From assembly GCF_001701025.1 (NCBI RefSeq), contig NZ_CP016793.1, positions 1,488,001 through 1,552,000 on the forward strand: a DNA stretch of 64,000 bases, read 5' to 3'. Below the pieces are notes generated by a model. That model did not search any database and was not told the origin of the DNA. It saw only the letters and a program-made list of their open reading frames with translations. Positions 53,339-62,008 of this stretch are shown here, one piece after another (position 1 is the first letter of the stretch; each line of letters starts with the position of its first letter). The stretch comes from Lentzea guizhouensis (GTDB taxonomy: Bacteria; Actinomycetota; Actinomycetes; Mycobacteriales; Pseudonocardiaceae). The position numbers and the translations under genes are program-made.

Positions 53339-54481
53339 ATGCCTGACGCCAGCAAGCCGCTGACCATCGCGTTCGTCCTGGCCTCCTATACCCGCGACGC
53401 TCCGGCCGGGATGGAACGCGCCACCGCCGCCCTCGCCCACGGTCTGCGCCAGCTCGGACACCGCGCCCTGATCATCACCGCCACCGAGCCCGAACAGACC
53501 ACAAACAAGAAAGTGGACGAGGACCTGGTGGTGCTCGGCTCGGTAGGGGTCACCTTCCCCGCCGACGACGACGAACTACGCGAGGCGATCAGCACCCACG
53601 GCCAGGACGAGATCATCGCCGACGACCTGCGCGCCCTCTACCGCCGCCACCACGTCGACATCGCCGTCTACGTCGACGCCCTCTGGGGGCTGGGACGCCT
53701 TGCCCCTGCTTGCGACGGCGTACGCACGGTGCTCGCGATGCACGTCGTCGGCCACGACCAGGACCTCGTGCCCGCCTTGGAACGTGCCGACGTGGTCGTC
53801 GCACCGTCGACCACGGTCCTCGGGCAAGCCCACGACCAGGGCTACGACAGCACCTGCTGGCAGGTCGTGCCCAACGCCCTGCTCGACGACCACGGCGCGC
53901 CCGACGCCCGCCAGCGCGAGGCGCTGCGGCAGGGCGGACCGGTGCGGGTGCTGGCCCGGCTCGGGCCGGAGAAGAACGTCCGCGCCCTGCTCGACGCCGG
54001 TCGGCTCGTCGACCGCGGCATCGAGGTCGTCCTCGCCGAGGCCGGGTTCGAGCACACCGCCGGCGCACAGGCCGCCGAGTACCGCCGCTGCGCCTACTGC
54101 GCCGCCCACCTACCGATGGGCAGCATCCGCGACGCCGGCCTGCCGTGGGATCAGGTCCAGCCGTGGCTGGCCGAGGCCGCCGTGGTCATCGTGCCCTCGA
54201 CCAAGGAAACCTTCGGGCTCGTCGCCCTGGAGGCGATGGGCGTGGGCACCCCGGTTGTCGCCTTCGACGTGGACAACCTGCCCGTCCTCATCGGCAGCGG
54301 GGAGGGAGCGGGCGGGATCGTGGTGCCCCGCGCACAGGGCGAGTTCGGGCTGTGGGGTGCCGCCGAAGTACTCCTCGACGATCCGGTACGCTACGCAGCG
54401 CTATCACGGGCTGCGTACTACCGCTCGCGGGACTATCTGCCCACCACAGTCGCCCATGACTTCCTCAAGGCGGTGCGGTGA
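53339..54481 (+). CDS. Family 4 (GT-B) glycosyltransferase
   Basis: 380 residues, two Rossmann-like halves. The N-terminal half has PAGMERATAALAHGLRQLGH; the C-terminal donor half has VRVLARLGPEKNVRALLDAGR and the E-x7-E-like stretch STKETFGLVALEAMGVGTP. Second sugar transferase of the operon. It follows the phosphoribosyltransferase by six bases and overlaps the exonuclease gene. Confidence 0.88.
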   Translation: MPDASKPLTIAFVLASYTRDAPAGMERATAALAHGLRQLGHRALIITATEPEQTTNKKVDEDLVVLGSVGVTFPADDDELREAISTHGQDEIIADDLRALYRRHHVDIAVYVDALWGLGRLAPACDGVRTVLAMHVVGHDQDLVPALERADVVVAPSTTVLGQAHDQGYDSTCWQVVPNALLDDHGAPDARQREALRQGGPVRVLARLGPEKNVRALLDAGRLVDRGIEVVLAEAGFEHTAGAQAAEYRRCAYCAAHLPMGSIRDAGLPWDQVQPWLAEAAVVIVPSTKETFGLVALEAMGVGTPVVAFDVDNLPVLIGSGEGAGGIVVPRAQGEFGLWGAAEVLLDDPVRYAALSRAAYYRSRDYLPTTVAHDFLKAVR

Positions 54482-55335
54482 TGACCGATGTCCCACTTCT
54501 GCTGGTCGACGGCCACAACCTGCTCTGGCGCGGAGCCTTCGGCTTCCCCGCCGCGATCCACTCCCGCGACAAGACTCGGGACCTGACCGCCGAGTTCGCC
54601 TTCTTCGCACTACTCCGCGTAGCCATCCGCGAAGAGTTCGCCGCGCCGCCCGAGGTGATCGTGGTGTTCGACGGCCAACACGGTGCGGCCAAACGCCAAA
54701 CCACCGACAGCGACTATAAGGCCAACCGCGTCCTCGACGAAGCCGCGCTCAAACCCATCCGAGCCATCCCGCACGTTCAGGAAGCACTGACCGCTTACGA
54801 GCTGGCGTGGATCGAGATCGACACGGCCGAAGCCGACGACGTGATCGCCACCCTCGTCACCCACGTCCGCCGCGACGACCCCGATCGCCGGGTGTGGATC
54901 ATGTCCGGTGACCGCGACTTCTACCAGCTCATCGACGACCGCATCCATGTGCTCAACACCGCCATGAAGCGAGCCCGCCGCCACATCGAGCCCGACACCG
55001 TGTTCGACCGCTACCAGGTCCAACCGACCCAGTGGGCGGACTTCCGAGCCCTCACCGGTGACCCGGCCGACAACATCCCTGGCGTGCGCGGCGTCGGGAC
55101 GGGCACCGCCGCCAAGCTCCTGGCCGGCGGCCTCACCCTCGACCAGCTCGCCGACGCCGGACGACTCGCTGGCACCAAGGGCAAGGCCGTTGCCGAAGCC
55201 TGGGACCAGGTCCTCGGCTGGCGCGACCTGATCAGGATGCGAACCGACCTCGACCTGCCCCTGCTCCCCGCCGGCCGCAGCAGCCGCACGCTGCCCAAGC
55301 CTGCCGAGGTCATTGACAAGCTCGGGCTGTGGTGA
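54478..55335 (+). CDS. 5'-3' exonuclease / FEN-like nuclease
   Basis: 285 residues. The PIN/FEN acid set is present: LLVDGHNLLWRG, VVFDGQHGAAKRQ, DYKANR, EADDVIATL, MSGDRDFYQL, and the H3TH region GDPADNIPGVRGVGTGTAAKLL. It appears fully active as a structure-specific DNA or RNA 5' nuclease. Stand-alone, with no polymerase domain. GTG 54478 or ATG 54481 starts in overlap with GT4. A nuclease among small-molecule enzymes is unexpected. Confidence 0.92.
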   Translation: MMTDVPLLLVDGHNLLWRGAFGFPAAIHSRDKTRDLTAEFAFFALLRVAIREEFAAPPEVIVVFDGQHGAAKRQTTDSDYKANRVLDEAALKPIRAIPHVQEALTAYELAWIEIDTAEADDVIATLVTHVRRDDPDRRVWIMSGDRDFYQLIDDRIHVLNTAMKRARRHIEPDTVFDRYQVQPTQWADFRALTGDPADNIPGVRGVGTGTAAKLLAGGLTLDQLADAGRLAGTKGKAVAEAWDQVLGWRDLIRMRTDLDLPLLPAGRSSRTLPKPAEVIDKLGLW

Positions 55336-55970
55336 CTCCGGTGACCGCGACCGCGTTCATCCCGCCCGGCTCGGTCCTGACCGTGATGGCGCATCCCGAC
55401 GACGCCGAACTCTGGGCAGGCGGCACGCTCGCCCTCTGCACTGCTGCCGGAGCCGACGTCACCATCGCCGTCCCACGCCACCCCGAGCCCCGTGCCAGCG
55501 AGGCCGCCGCCGGGGCCGCCGTACTCGGCGCCGGGCTCCACCAGATCAACGAGCCCACCGCAGCGGCCGTACGCGAACTCCTGCTGGACACCCGCCCCGA
55601 AGTCGTCCTTACCCACCCGCTTCGCGACGTGCATCCCGACCACCGACGCATCGCCGAAGCCGTGCTGGAAGCCCTTCCCGAGGTCGTCATCGCCACCGGA
55701 CACCCGCGCCGGGTCTACACCACCGACACCTACAACAACCTCACCCTCGACGGCCCCGTTCCCGCCCACACCACCGTCGACATCACCACCACCTGGGCCA
55801 CTAAACAACGCGCCCTGGTCGCGCACGGCTCCCAGCCCATCGCCGAACACTTCGAGCCGATGGCCGAGAACCTCGCCCGGCTGTGGGGCGCACGCATCGG
55901 CGTCGAACACGCCGAGAACTTCGTCCCGCTTCCCGTCCTCGGACGCCTGCCAGCCGCGGTCACCCTCTGA
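55329..55970 (+). CDS. PIG-L/LmbE-family deacetylase
   Basis: 213 residues. The zinc motif AHPDDAELWAGG (His22, Asp24, Asp25) and HPLRDVHPDHRRIAEAV are intact. The family removes acetyl groups from amino sugars such as GlcNAc conjugates. That would fit a product of the GT2 or GT4 gene. Overlaps the nuclease gene by seven bases and ends the operon. Confidence 0.9.
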   Translation: MVTPVTATAFIPPGSVLTVMAHPDDAELWAGGTLALCTAAGADVTIAVPRHPEPRASEAAAGAAVLGAGLHQINEPTAAAVRELLLDTRPEVVLTHPLRDVHPDHRRIAEAVLEALPEVVIATGHPRRVYTTDTYNNLTLDGPVPAHTTVDITTTWATKQRALVAHGSQPIAEHFEPMAENLARLWGARIGVEHAENFVPLPVLGRLPAAVTL

Positions 55971-56021
55971 CCTCGCGGATTTCCGCTGGCTTGACAGTCG
56001 GCCGCCTTTCGGAGCATCAGC

Positions 56022-56120
56022 ATGTCGACGCCCCTTGAGCAGTACATCACCGAAACCCTCTGCTGCTTCGCGGCCAAGGTCGCTGACTTCGCAAGCGACT
56101 TGGTTCGGGCGGACCGATGA
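56022..56120 (+). CDS. 32-residue small protein coupled to PadR gene
   Basis: MSTPLEQYITETLCCFAAKV and so on, with a CC pair and a mainly helical pattern; the TGA overlaps the ATG of the PadR gene (ATGA). No good ribosome site was seen. It could be a real small protein or the lost first helix of the regulator in another frame. Confidence 0.35.
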   Translation: MSTPLEQYITETLCCFAAKVADFASDLVRADR

Positions 56121-56416
56121 CCGCCCGGCTGAGGATGACGGTCCACGTCCAGGCAGTGCCGCGGCTGCTGCTATCCGATCCGGACGTGGAGCGGTACGGA
56201 CTAGAAATCGCCGAATCGGCTGGCATGATGCCCGGCACCGCTTACCCGATCCTTGCTCGCCTGGTAAGCCTCGGTTGGGTCGAGGACCGGTGGGAGGAGA
56301 TCGATCCGCATACGGCAAGGCGCCCGAAACGCCGGTTCTACAAGCTCACCGAGACCGGTCGGACAGCAGCGCCCGCGGCCCTTGCCCGTGCACGACAACC
56401 TCGATTGATCACCTAA
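56117..56416 (+). CDS. PadR-like winged-helix regulator
   Basis: 99 residues. Winged helix of PadR type: RYGLEIAESAGMMPGTAYPILARLVSLGWVEDRWE and RRPKRRFYKLTETGR. The C-terminal dimerisation helix of longer PadR proteins is missing. Placed just after the operon end, it may control it. Converges on the XRE gene 47 bp away. Confidence 0.75.
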   Translation: MTARLRMTVHVQAVPRLLLSDPDVERYGLEIAESAGMMPGTAYPILARLVSLGWVEDRWEEIDPHTARRPKRRFYKLTETGRTAAPAALARARQPRLIT

Positions 56417-56463
56417 ATTGGCTGCCGCTCACCGAACCCGCCGAGCCGACGTGCACACGCTCC

Positions 56464-57849
56464 TCAATCAAGCAGGAGGCGTCGATCACGCCACGCCAGT
56501 CGCAGCAAGGTCAAAGAGCTGGCCGACAGACGCGGCTCAAGTCGGTCAATCGCCTCGCTGGTGAAGGGCATATCGGTTCGGCCGCCCTCACCGACGACAT
56601 GGCCTTCGTCGTTGGTTGCCACCAGCCCGGTGAACAAGCGGTCGAAGATCTCGTTGTCCAGCACGGCAACAGTACGTTGGCTTGCGCCCAGGGTGAGTGC
56701 GTCCATGACCAAGCCGTAGTGCCAAAGGCGAAATCGACCGTCGGCGTGAGCCTGCTCGAAGGAGCGGAACGGCTCCTGCTCGGCATAGTCGATGGAGCCA
56801 GCCCCGGCCCCATCGTGTTCGGGATTGCCGAGAAACTCCTCGGAGTACTCCCGCATGATGTTGCGCCACAAGGAGAAGTCGTTGTGCACGTCGACCGCAG
56901 CGAGCGATGAGGGCTGGAACTCCCCGGAGGGCATGACGGTGCACATGCCGCCGCCATCGGCGACGGCGCGACCGTCGCGCTGATGCATCATGAACCGGTG
57001 CTCGCCACGCCGGTCCTTGCGGATCGTCAGAGTGCTGATGCCGGGCGACATCAGCATTCGGGCTGGATCGAACGGGTCGCCAATCGTCGAGCGCAGCGGA
57101 AGTGCGCTCCAATCTGGAACAGACCCGCCCGATGCCAGCCACGCGGCCTTGAACTCGTGAGCGAGGCACTCCTTGATGTCGAACACCTCGAAGAACGTGG
57201 TCGTCCCGAACGTCAGCTCAAGGCCATCACTCTGGGACACCTCCAGCAGCCGGTAGCTAAGTCGGTTCTCCAGTAGCCGAGGCCGTACAAGGTCCCGCAC
57301 GGCTCGGCTGTAGCCGACATAGCGCGCGCCTCGATCGGTGAGCGGCAACACGTGATCCACCGGCTCGAGCTTCGACACCGGACGCTCGACCTCAGAGAGG
57401 TTCAGCCGCACCGAGTCCAACTCCACAGGCGTGTCCAACAGCCAGCCGGGACCGGCCAACACATGGCCGCCGGGTGCACGTTTGCTGACCGGGTACAGCC
57501 ACGCGGCCAGTTCCGCCAGTTCCCGCCCCCGTGCGCCCGCAGCGCGACGAACCCGAAGCCACTCCGCCTGGCTCTGACGGACATGTTCGGCGATCTCAGG
57601 ACCGAGTGCGTTGCTCGCGTCAACCGGATCGGCAGACCGCAACGCCTCTCCGGACAGGAGAGCGGCGAGTTCGTCGGCCGATACCTTCAGTGCCTTCGCG
57701 ATCTTGGGACGCATCCACGGTTGAGGAGCCTGTGTCCCTCGTTCCCATCGGCCGACCGTGGACAGCTCGACGCCGATCTCACGGGCGAACGACTCCTGGG
57801 TAAACCCCAACGCTTCACGACGCCCAGCCAGCCGCTCTCGCCGATCCAA
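56464..57849 (-). CDS. XRE-family regulator with large C-terminal domain, copy 1
   Basis: 461 residues. Residues 1-60 form a helix-turn-helix (LAGRREALGFTQESFAREIGVELSTVGRWERGTQ) nearly identical to those at 58.8-60.1 and 60.6-62.0 kb. The C-terminal domain has no TPR pattern. It shows a GGGMCTVMPSGEF strand and REYSEEFLG, a faint Nudix-like helix with the glycine displaced, so it may bind rather than hydrolyse a nucleotide-type ligand. TTG start after GAGGTGG. Function as a ligand-responsive repressor is inferred. Confidence 0.7.
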   Translation of the reverse strand: MDRRERLAGRREALGFTQESFAREIGVELSTVGRWERGTQAPQPWMRPKIAKALKVSADELAALLSGEALRSADPVDASNALGPEIAEHVRQSQAEWLRVRRAAGARGRELAELAAWLYPVSKRAPGGHVLAGPGWLLDTPVELDSVRLNLSEVERPVSKLEPVDHVLPLTDRGARYVGYSRAVRDLVRPRLLENRLSYRLLEVSQSDGLELTFGTTTFFEVFDIKECLAHEFKAAWLASGGSVPDWSALPLRSTIGDPFDPARMLMSPGISTLTIRKDRRGEHRFMMHQRDGRAVADGGGMCTVMPSGEFQPSSLAAVDVHNDFSLWRNIMREYSEEFLGNPEHDGAGAGSIDYAEQEPFRSFEQAHADGRFRLWHYGLVMDALTLGASQRTVAVLDNEIFDRLFTGLVATNDEGHVVGEGGRTDMPFTSEAIDRLEPRLSASSLTLLRLAWRDRRLLLD

Positions 57850-57899
57850 CGCCTACCACCTCAGATGTTCGATATACGAGTAAGTCAGAGGCCGCCGAC

Positions 57900-58808
57900 T
57901 CAAAAGGCCGACCACGACCAAGGCCGCTCGATCTCGCCACGCAGGCACGCCACCCGGTGTCGTACCTGTTGGGTTGCTTCCGTGCTGGTCTTGGCTTTAC
58001 CAAGGACGAAGGCTGTCCAACGTAGTTCTCTGATCGTTGCCAGGGTGCGATAGCCAGACCACGCGGTCATGTCATAACCGCCGTAGGCGTCCACGAAAGC
58101 CTGGTAGTCCGAGTCCGTGAGCCGGGCGAAGTCGGTGTAGTCGACCGCCAACGAGACCAGATCCCACTCCCGAAGTCCGATCCCGACATGGTCGAGATCC
58201 AGCAATACGGGGGTGCCACCCGCCCTAGGGACAACAACGTTGCCCTGCCACGCATCGCCGTGGATGACGCACCGAGGCAGGCTCGGAATCAACGCCGAGT
58301 ATTCACCGTGCAGCCGCTCTGCAAGATCTCGAAGCCAGGCTCGGTCATCCTCCGACAACGCGGTACCGCCGTCGATTGACTCGCCCAGCCCTTCGAAAGG
58401 ATCGACAACGGGGAACGAAGGCGACTCTGGCACGTCCAGCGCGTGCAGGCGGCCCAGGACCGCACCCAATTCGGCCGGCGTGGCGTGGCGGTGATCAGGA
58501 AGCTGTACCCACCACGTCACGGGTCGAGTTCTAACAACCGTGGGCTGGTCGATGTCGTCGACGGCACGTACGACAGCGATCCCGGCGTCAGCCAGCCAAC
58601 GCGACGCCTGGATTTGACGGGCGGCGACTAGCTGCGAGCCTGGAGGGCCCACACGAGCCACGACACCGCTGGCCATCTCGTAGATAACGTTTGTGCCGTC
58701 ACGGATCAAGGTCGCTTCTGCGGTAGGCACACCGGCTTTCCTGGCCGCTATCGTCAGCACGTCACGCGGATCTCCAGACAAGACCAGGCCCGTGTCCACA
58801 TCAGACAT
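57900..58808 (-). CDS. Aminoglycoside-phosphotransferase-fold kinase
   Basis: 302 residues of the APH/choline-kinase fold: Brenner motif HGDAWQGNVV and LLDLDHVG. The start is fixed at ATG 58808, overlapping the upstream XRE-TPR gene by eight bases, so they form one unit. It may phosphorylate a small alcohol or antibiotic; the lysine-containing N-lobe is only weakly visible. Not sufficient to call it a resistance gene. Confidence 0.8.
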   Translation of the reverse strand: MSDVDTGLVLSGDPRDVLTIAARKAGVPTAEATLIRDGTNVIYEMASGVVARVGPPGSQLVAARQIQASRWLADAGIAVVRAVDDIDQPTVVRTRPVTWWVQLPDHRHATPAELGAVLGRLHALDVPESPSFPVVDPFEGLGESIDGGTALSEDDRAWLRDLAERLHGEYSALIPSLPRCVIHGDAWQGNVVVPRAGGTPVLLDLDHVGIGLREWDLVSLAVDYTDFARLTDSDYQAFVDAYGGYDMTAWSGYRTLATIRELRWTAFVLGKAKTSTEATQQVRHRVACLRGEIERPWSWSAF

Positions 58809-60117
58809 CGGCTGTGCCGGATTCCACGAGTTCCGAGAATTCGACCACTTCGGGTATCGCACGATGCTGTTGGCACGCCCGCACCAGCTTGGCGAGTTCC
58901 TCGTCCATCCGTCGTGAGTGCAACATCGCGGCGTCGTCGACAGCTTGGCGTCCAAAGAGGACGGCTTCACGCGGATCCCCGATCGCCATGTGCAAGGTAG
59001 CCAGGCGCGCCCTGGAGAATGCCCGCGAGCGCGGATAGGCGTCGCTATGCAGTCGAATCGCCGAGACAAGACGCTCGGCGGCGTCCCCTGGCTGCTTTTC
59101 CGCGACGGCGAGCGGAGTAAGTGCCCGCGCGCTGCTCCCCGCGTGCTCGGCTTCGTCGTAGTACACCAGCCAGGGTGGATTGGTCTCCGGTTGCCGTTGG
59201 GCGAAGTAGGTATCCGCACGGTCGACTTCGGCTCGCGCTTCGTTGTGGCGGCCCAGCATTGCCAACAACCGGGCCCGGACCACACCGATCATGGCTCGCG
59301 CGGTGGCGGTCAACCGGTCAGCTCGCACCTGGGCGAACTCGATCAAGGACAGCGCGTCGTCCAGGTTGCCGAGGTAGATGGCTTGGCGTGCCATATCGGC
59401 GAGGGTCGCGGCACGCAACTCCCACGAGCCACCCTGCTCGGCGCACCACAGACCGAAGCGAAAGCATCGAGCCGCTGCGTCGTGGTTTCCGACGTCGAAA
59501 GCCGAGAACGCCACCACTCCCGCAAGGTTTCCGATGGCCTCGAACATCCCCACTTCGACGGCGGCGCTGGCTCGGGCACTCAACAGGTGGCCAGCCCACC
59601 GCAGATGCGCGGCCCCCGCTTCACCGGCCATGCCTCCGCCATACAGGTTCTCGCTGGCGGCCAGCGTGCTCGTCATCAGCTTGACCTGCTCGACCTCGGC
59701 CCATCCGATCCGCCGCGGCGGCTTCACGGCCAAGGTGAGGGACTCGAGGAACTCAGCGGGCACCTGCCCCATGTCGAGGCTTCTGGCGGGGTCATACGCG
59801 GCGGTGAGCGCAGAAGCGGGCGAACTCGACACCAGAGAGGTTTGTCGGGATCGTCCCCAGGTCGCTTGCCCTGTGACCGACTGCGGCAGGTCCTGTGAGC
59901 CGTGGGTCGGGCCTTGTCCGAGCAGCACGTTCAGCTCATCGAGGGAGACGCCCAGCGCTGTCGCAATCCGAGGGCGCCGCCACGGTTGAGGCGTCAGGGC
60001 GCCACGTTCCCACCGCCCGACAGTGGAGAACTCCACACCAACAGCAGCAGCGAGCCCTTCCTGAGTGAAGCCCATCGCCTCACGTCGAGCCGCGAACGCC
60101 TCGCGTCTGTCGCCCAC
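58801..60117 (-). CDS. XRE-family regulator with TPR-like domain, copy 2
   Basis: 438 residues. An N-terminal helix-turn-helix (FTQEGLAAAVGVEFSTVGRWERG) and a C-terminal helical repeat part of about 250 residues (NLDDALSLIEFAQVRADRL, AVLFGRQAVDDAAMLH). GTG 60117 was chosen since GAGGTG lies six bases before it. TPR regulators of this type usually answer a small signal or act with the kinase that they overlap. Close relative of the copy at 60.6 kb. Confidence 0.82.
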   Translation of the reverse strand: MGDRREAFAARREAMGFTQEGLAAAVGVEFSTVGRWERGALTPQPWRRPRIATALGVSLDELNVLLGQGPTHGSQDLPQSVTGQATWGRSRQTSLVSSSPASALTAAYDPARSLDMGQVPAEFLESLTLAVKPPRRIGWAEVEQVKLMTSTLAASENLYGGGMAGEAGAAHLRWAGHLLSARASAAVEVGMFEAIGNLAGVVAFSAFDVGNHDAAARCFRFGLWCAEQGGSWELRAATLADMARQAIYLGNLDDALSLIEFAQVRADRLTATARAMIGVVRARLLAMLGRHNEARAEVDRADTYFAQRQPETNPPWLVYYDEAEHAGSSARALTPLAVAEKQPGDAAERLVSAIRLHSDAYPRSRAFSRARLATLHMAIGDPREAVLFGRQAVDDAAMLHSRRMDEELAKLVRACQQHRAIPEVVEFSELVESGTADV

Positions 60118-60200
60118 GCCGCTCACCTCGCTTGCCTGATTCAGCCACCAGCCTGGTTGGCGAGTAGCCACGCCGCATGTCTGCCGATGCCGTCACACGG

Positions 60201-60560
60201 TCAGGCGTCCTGTTCGATGCGCTCGAAGATGTCGCTGTCCGTGGCCCTCTGCCAGTCGGGCAGGTCGTTCCAGTCCGCGACGTAGGACGGCTTCGGGTCG
60301 GGGAAGTGCTTGTAGATCTGGCCGATCCAGCACAGCGCGACGAAGCGGCCCTTCTGGTCCGAAGTGAGCTTGGCGGTGGCGCCGTCGGTCGCCCTGATGA
60401 AGGCGAGAACCTGGTCGTACACAGCGGTCGCGGCGTCACGTTCCCAGTCCGGCGTCTCGTCCCACGGAGTGATGTAGCCGGGCTTGGGCTCGCCGGGGTA
60501 ATGCTTGGTGACTCCGGCGATCCACGCCTCACGGAACACGCGGCCACGGTCGTTCTGCAT
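60201..60560 (-). CDS. Small protein with two internal repeats
   Basis: 119 residues made of two copies of a 40-residue unit: WIAGVTKHYPGEPKPGYITP..WDETPDWERD and WIGQIYKHFPDPKPSYVAD..WNDLPDWQRA. The unit has some resemblance to the RyR-type domain, which I cannot confirm. ATG at 60560 has GGAGG eight bases upstream; an ATG at 60578 overlaps the previous stop. Lies between two XRE-TPR genes and is probably part of the same operon. Confidence 0.6.
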   Translation of the reverse strand: MQNDRGRVFREAWIAGVTKHYPGEPKPGYITPWDETPDWERDAATAVYDQVLAFIRATDGATAKLTSDQKGRFVALCWIGQIYKHFPDPKPSYVADWNDLPDWQRATDSDIFERIEQDA

Positions 60561-60574
60561 TCTGTCGTCCTCCA

Positions 60575-62008
60575 TCATGCGGCGCGGTTGCCGACGAGTT
60601 CGGTGATCTCGGCGTCGAGCCGCTGGATCTGCTGGTCGGTGAGCAAAGGGGCCAGGTGCGGCTGTAGACCACGCAGTTTGCGCGCGATGACTCCGGAGCC
60701 GGTCTGACGGGCGGTGGCCAGGGCGGCGTCGGCGTAGGTCGCGACTTGGTCAGGATTGCGCCGATGCACGCCGATCATCGCCAGGTCGGTGAGAACACCG
60801 GCCTTCCGGCGCGCGGTCAGGACGCCGGCCAGCGCGTCGGTCAGGGCGGCTTCGGCAAGGTCGTAGCGGCCGAGGTTGACGTAGCAGGTGCCGCGTTCCT
60901 CGGCCAGGCGTGAGCCATCGAATCGGAGCCAGCCACCGTTGTGAACCGGCCCCTGAAGGTGCTGGACCTCGGCTGCCGTGTCGAGTGCGCGCTGGCAGGC
61001 GTCCAGGTCGCCGAGACCGGCGAAGGTTTCTGCCTGCACAGCTGCGATCCATTGCCGGGTCGAGAGGGCAGGATCGCCCCGGCGGGCCAGGTTGGCGGCC
61101 AGTTCGAGCAGCGGAGCAGCCTCATCGAACTGGCGCTCGTACACGGCGATGAAGGCGTGCCTGGTCAACGCGCAGGACCAGAGGTCCGGGGCATCGGCTT
61201 CCTTGCCTGCTGTCGCGGCCAGGGTGTAGCAGTGGGCGGCGTCGGTGTATCGGTCACCGTCGAAGAAGATCTCGCCCGCCAACTGGAAGAGGTCGGCGGA
61301 CAACTCGCAGAGTCGCTGCCGGATGGCCGGGGTCTGCGGATGACGCAGGCCCGTCGACAGAACATCGAGCTGTGCGCGGACGAGGGGAAGTACCTCGCTC
61401 TTGGTCGGCGCGAGTGCGTAGACCCGCCACAGGTGGCTGTTGAACTGGGCGAACTCGGCTGCCGCCGCGGAATCCACCGCGCCGGTTCGAGCCACTGCGG
61501 CAAGCCTGTCCACGTCGGCGAGGACCGGTTCGACCGCAGGCAACGCCAGCAGGGCACCGCTCATGGTGAACAGGCGCAGTAGGTCGCGACGGTTCATGTC
61601 GTCTGTCTCCGCGAGGTCGGGCTGAACAGGGACGGCCTCCCTTCCGAACAGCCTGCCACCCGCTCGTGGCGCGGCGGCTTCGAGACGGACTTGAGCACCA
61701 CCGTGCGCGGTGGGCTGCGTGTCGAGCGGGCCTCTTGCGCCGGCATTCGCCGCTCGGGCTGGTACGGCGGCCGAGGGCGGAGCAGTCATCTGCCGGGATG
61801 GTGCCGAGGCAAGCAACGTGCCCAGCTCTTCGAGGCTGATCCCCAGCGCCTTCGCGATACGTGGCCTGCGGTACGGCTGCGGAGTCAGATCACCGCGCTC
61901 CCAGCGGCCCACGGTCGAAAACTCCACACCGACGGCTGCAGCGAGGCTTTCCTGGGTGTAGCCCATCAGCTCACGCCGCGCCGCGAACGCCTCTCGCCGG
62001 TCGCCCAT
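60575..62008 (-). CDS. XRE-family regulator with TPR domain, copy 3
   Basis: 477 residues. Helix-turn-helix (YTQESLAAAVGVEFSTVGRWERG) at the N-terminus, a Ser/Ala-rich linker and a TPR domain (AAHCYTLAATAGKEADAPDLW, LGDLDACQRALDTAAEVQ). ATG 62008 is preceded by GAGGTG with six bases between. Paralogue of the other two. It probably regulates the 60 kb group or the element. Confidence 0.85.
   Translation of the reverse strand: MGDRREAFAARRELMGYTQESLAAAVGVEFSTVGRWERGDLTPQPYRRPRIAKALGISLEELGTLLASAPSRQMTAPPSAAVPARAANAGARGPLDTQPTAHGGAQVRLEAAAPRAGGRLFGREAVPVQPDLAETDDMNRRDLLRLFTMSGALLALPAVEPVLADVDRLAAVARTGAVDSAAAAEFAQFNSHLWRVYALAPTKSEVLPLVRAQLDVLSTGLRHPQTPAIRQRLCELSADLFQLAGEIFFDGDRYTDAAHCYTLAATAGKEADAPDLWSCALTRHAFIAVYERQFDEAAPLLELAANLARRGDPALSTRQWIAAVQAETFAGLGDLDACQRALDTAAEVQHLQGPVHNGGWLRFDGSRLAEERGTCYVNLGRYDLAEAALTDALAGVLTARRKAGVLTDLAMIGVHRRNPDQVATYADAALATARQTGSGVIARKLRGLQPHLAPLLTDQQIQRLDAEITELVGNRAA

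Noticed and set aside
57900..58808. Aminoglycoside resistance gene
   Set aside because: Only the general phosphotransferase fold is supported; nothing ties it to an antibiotic substrate.
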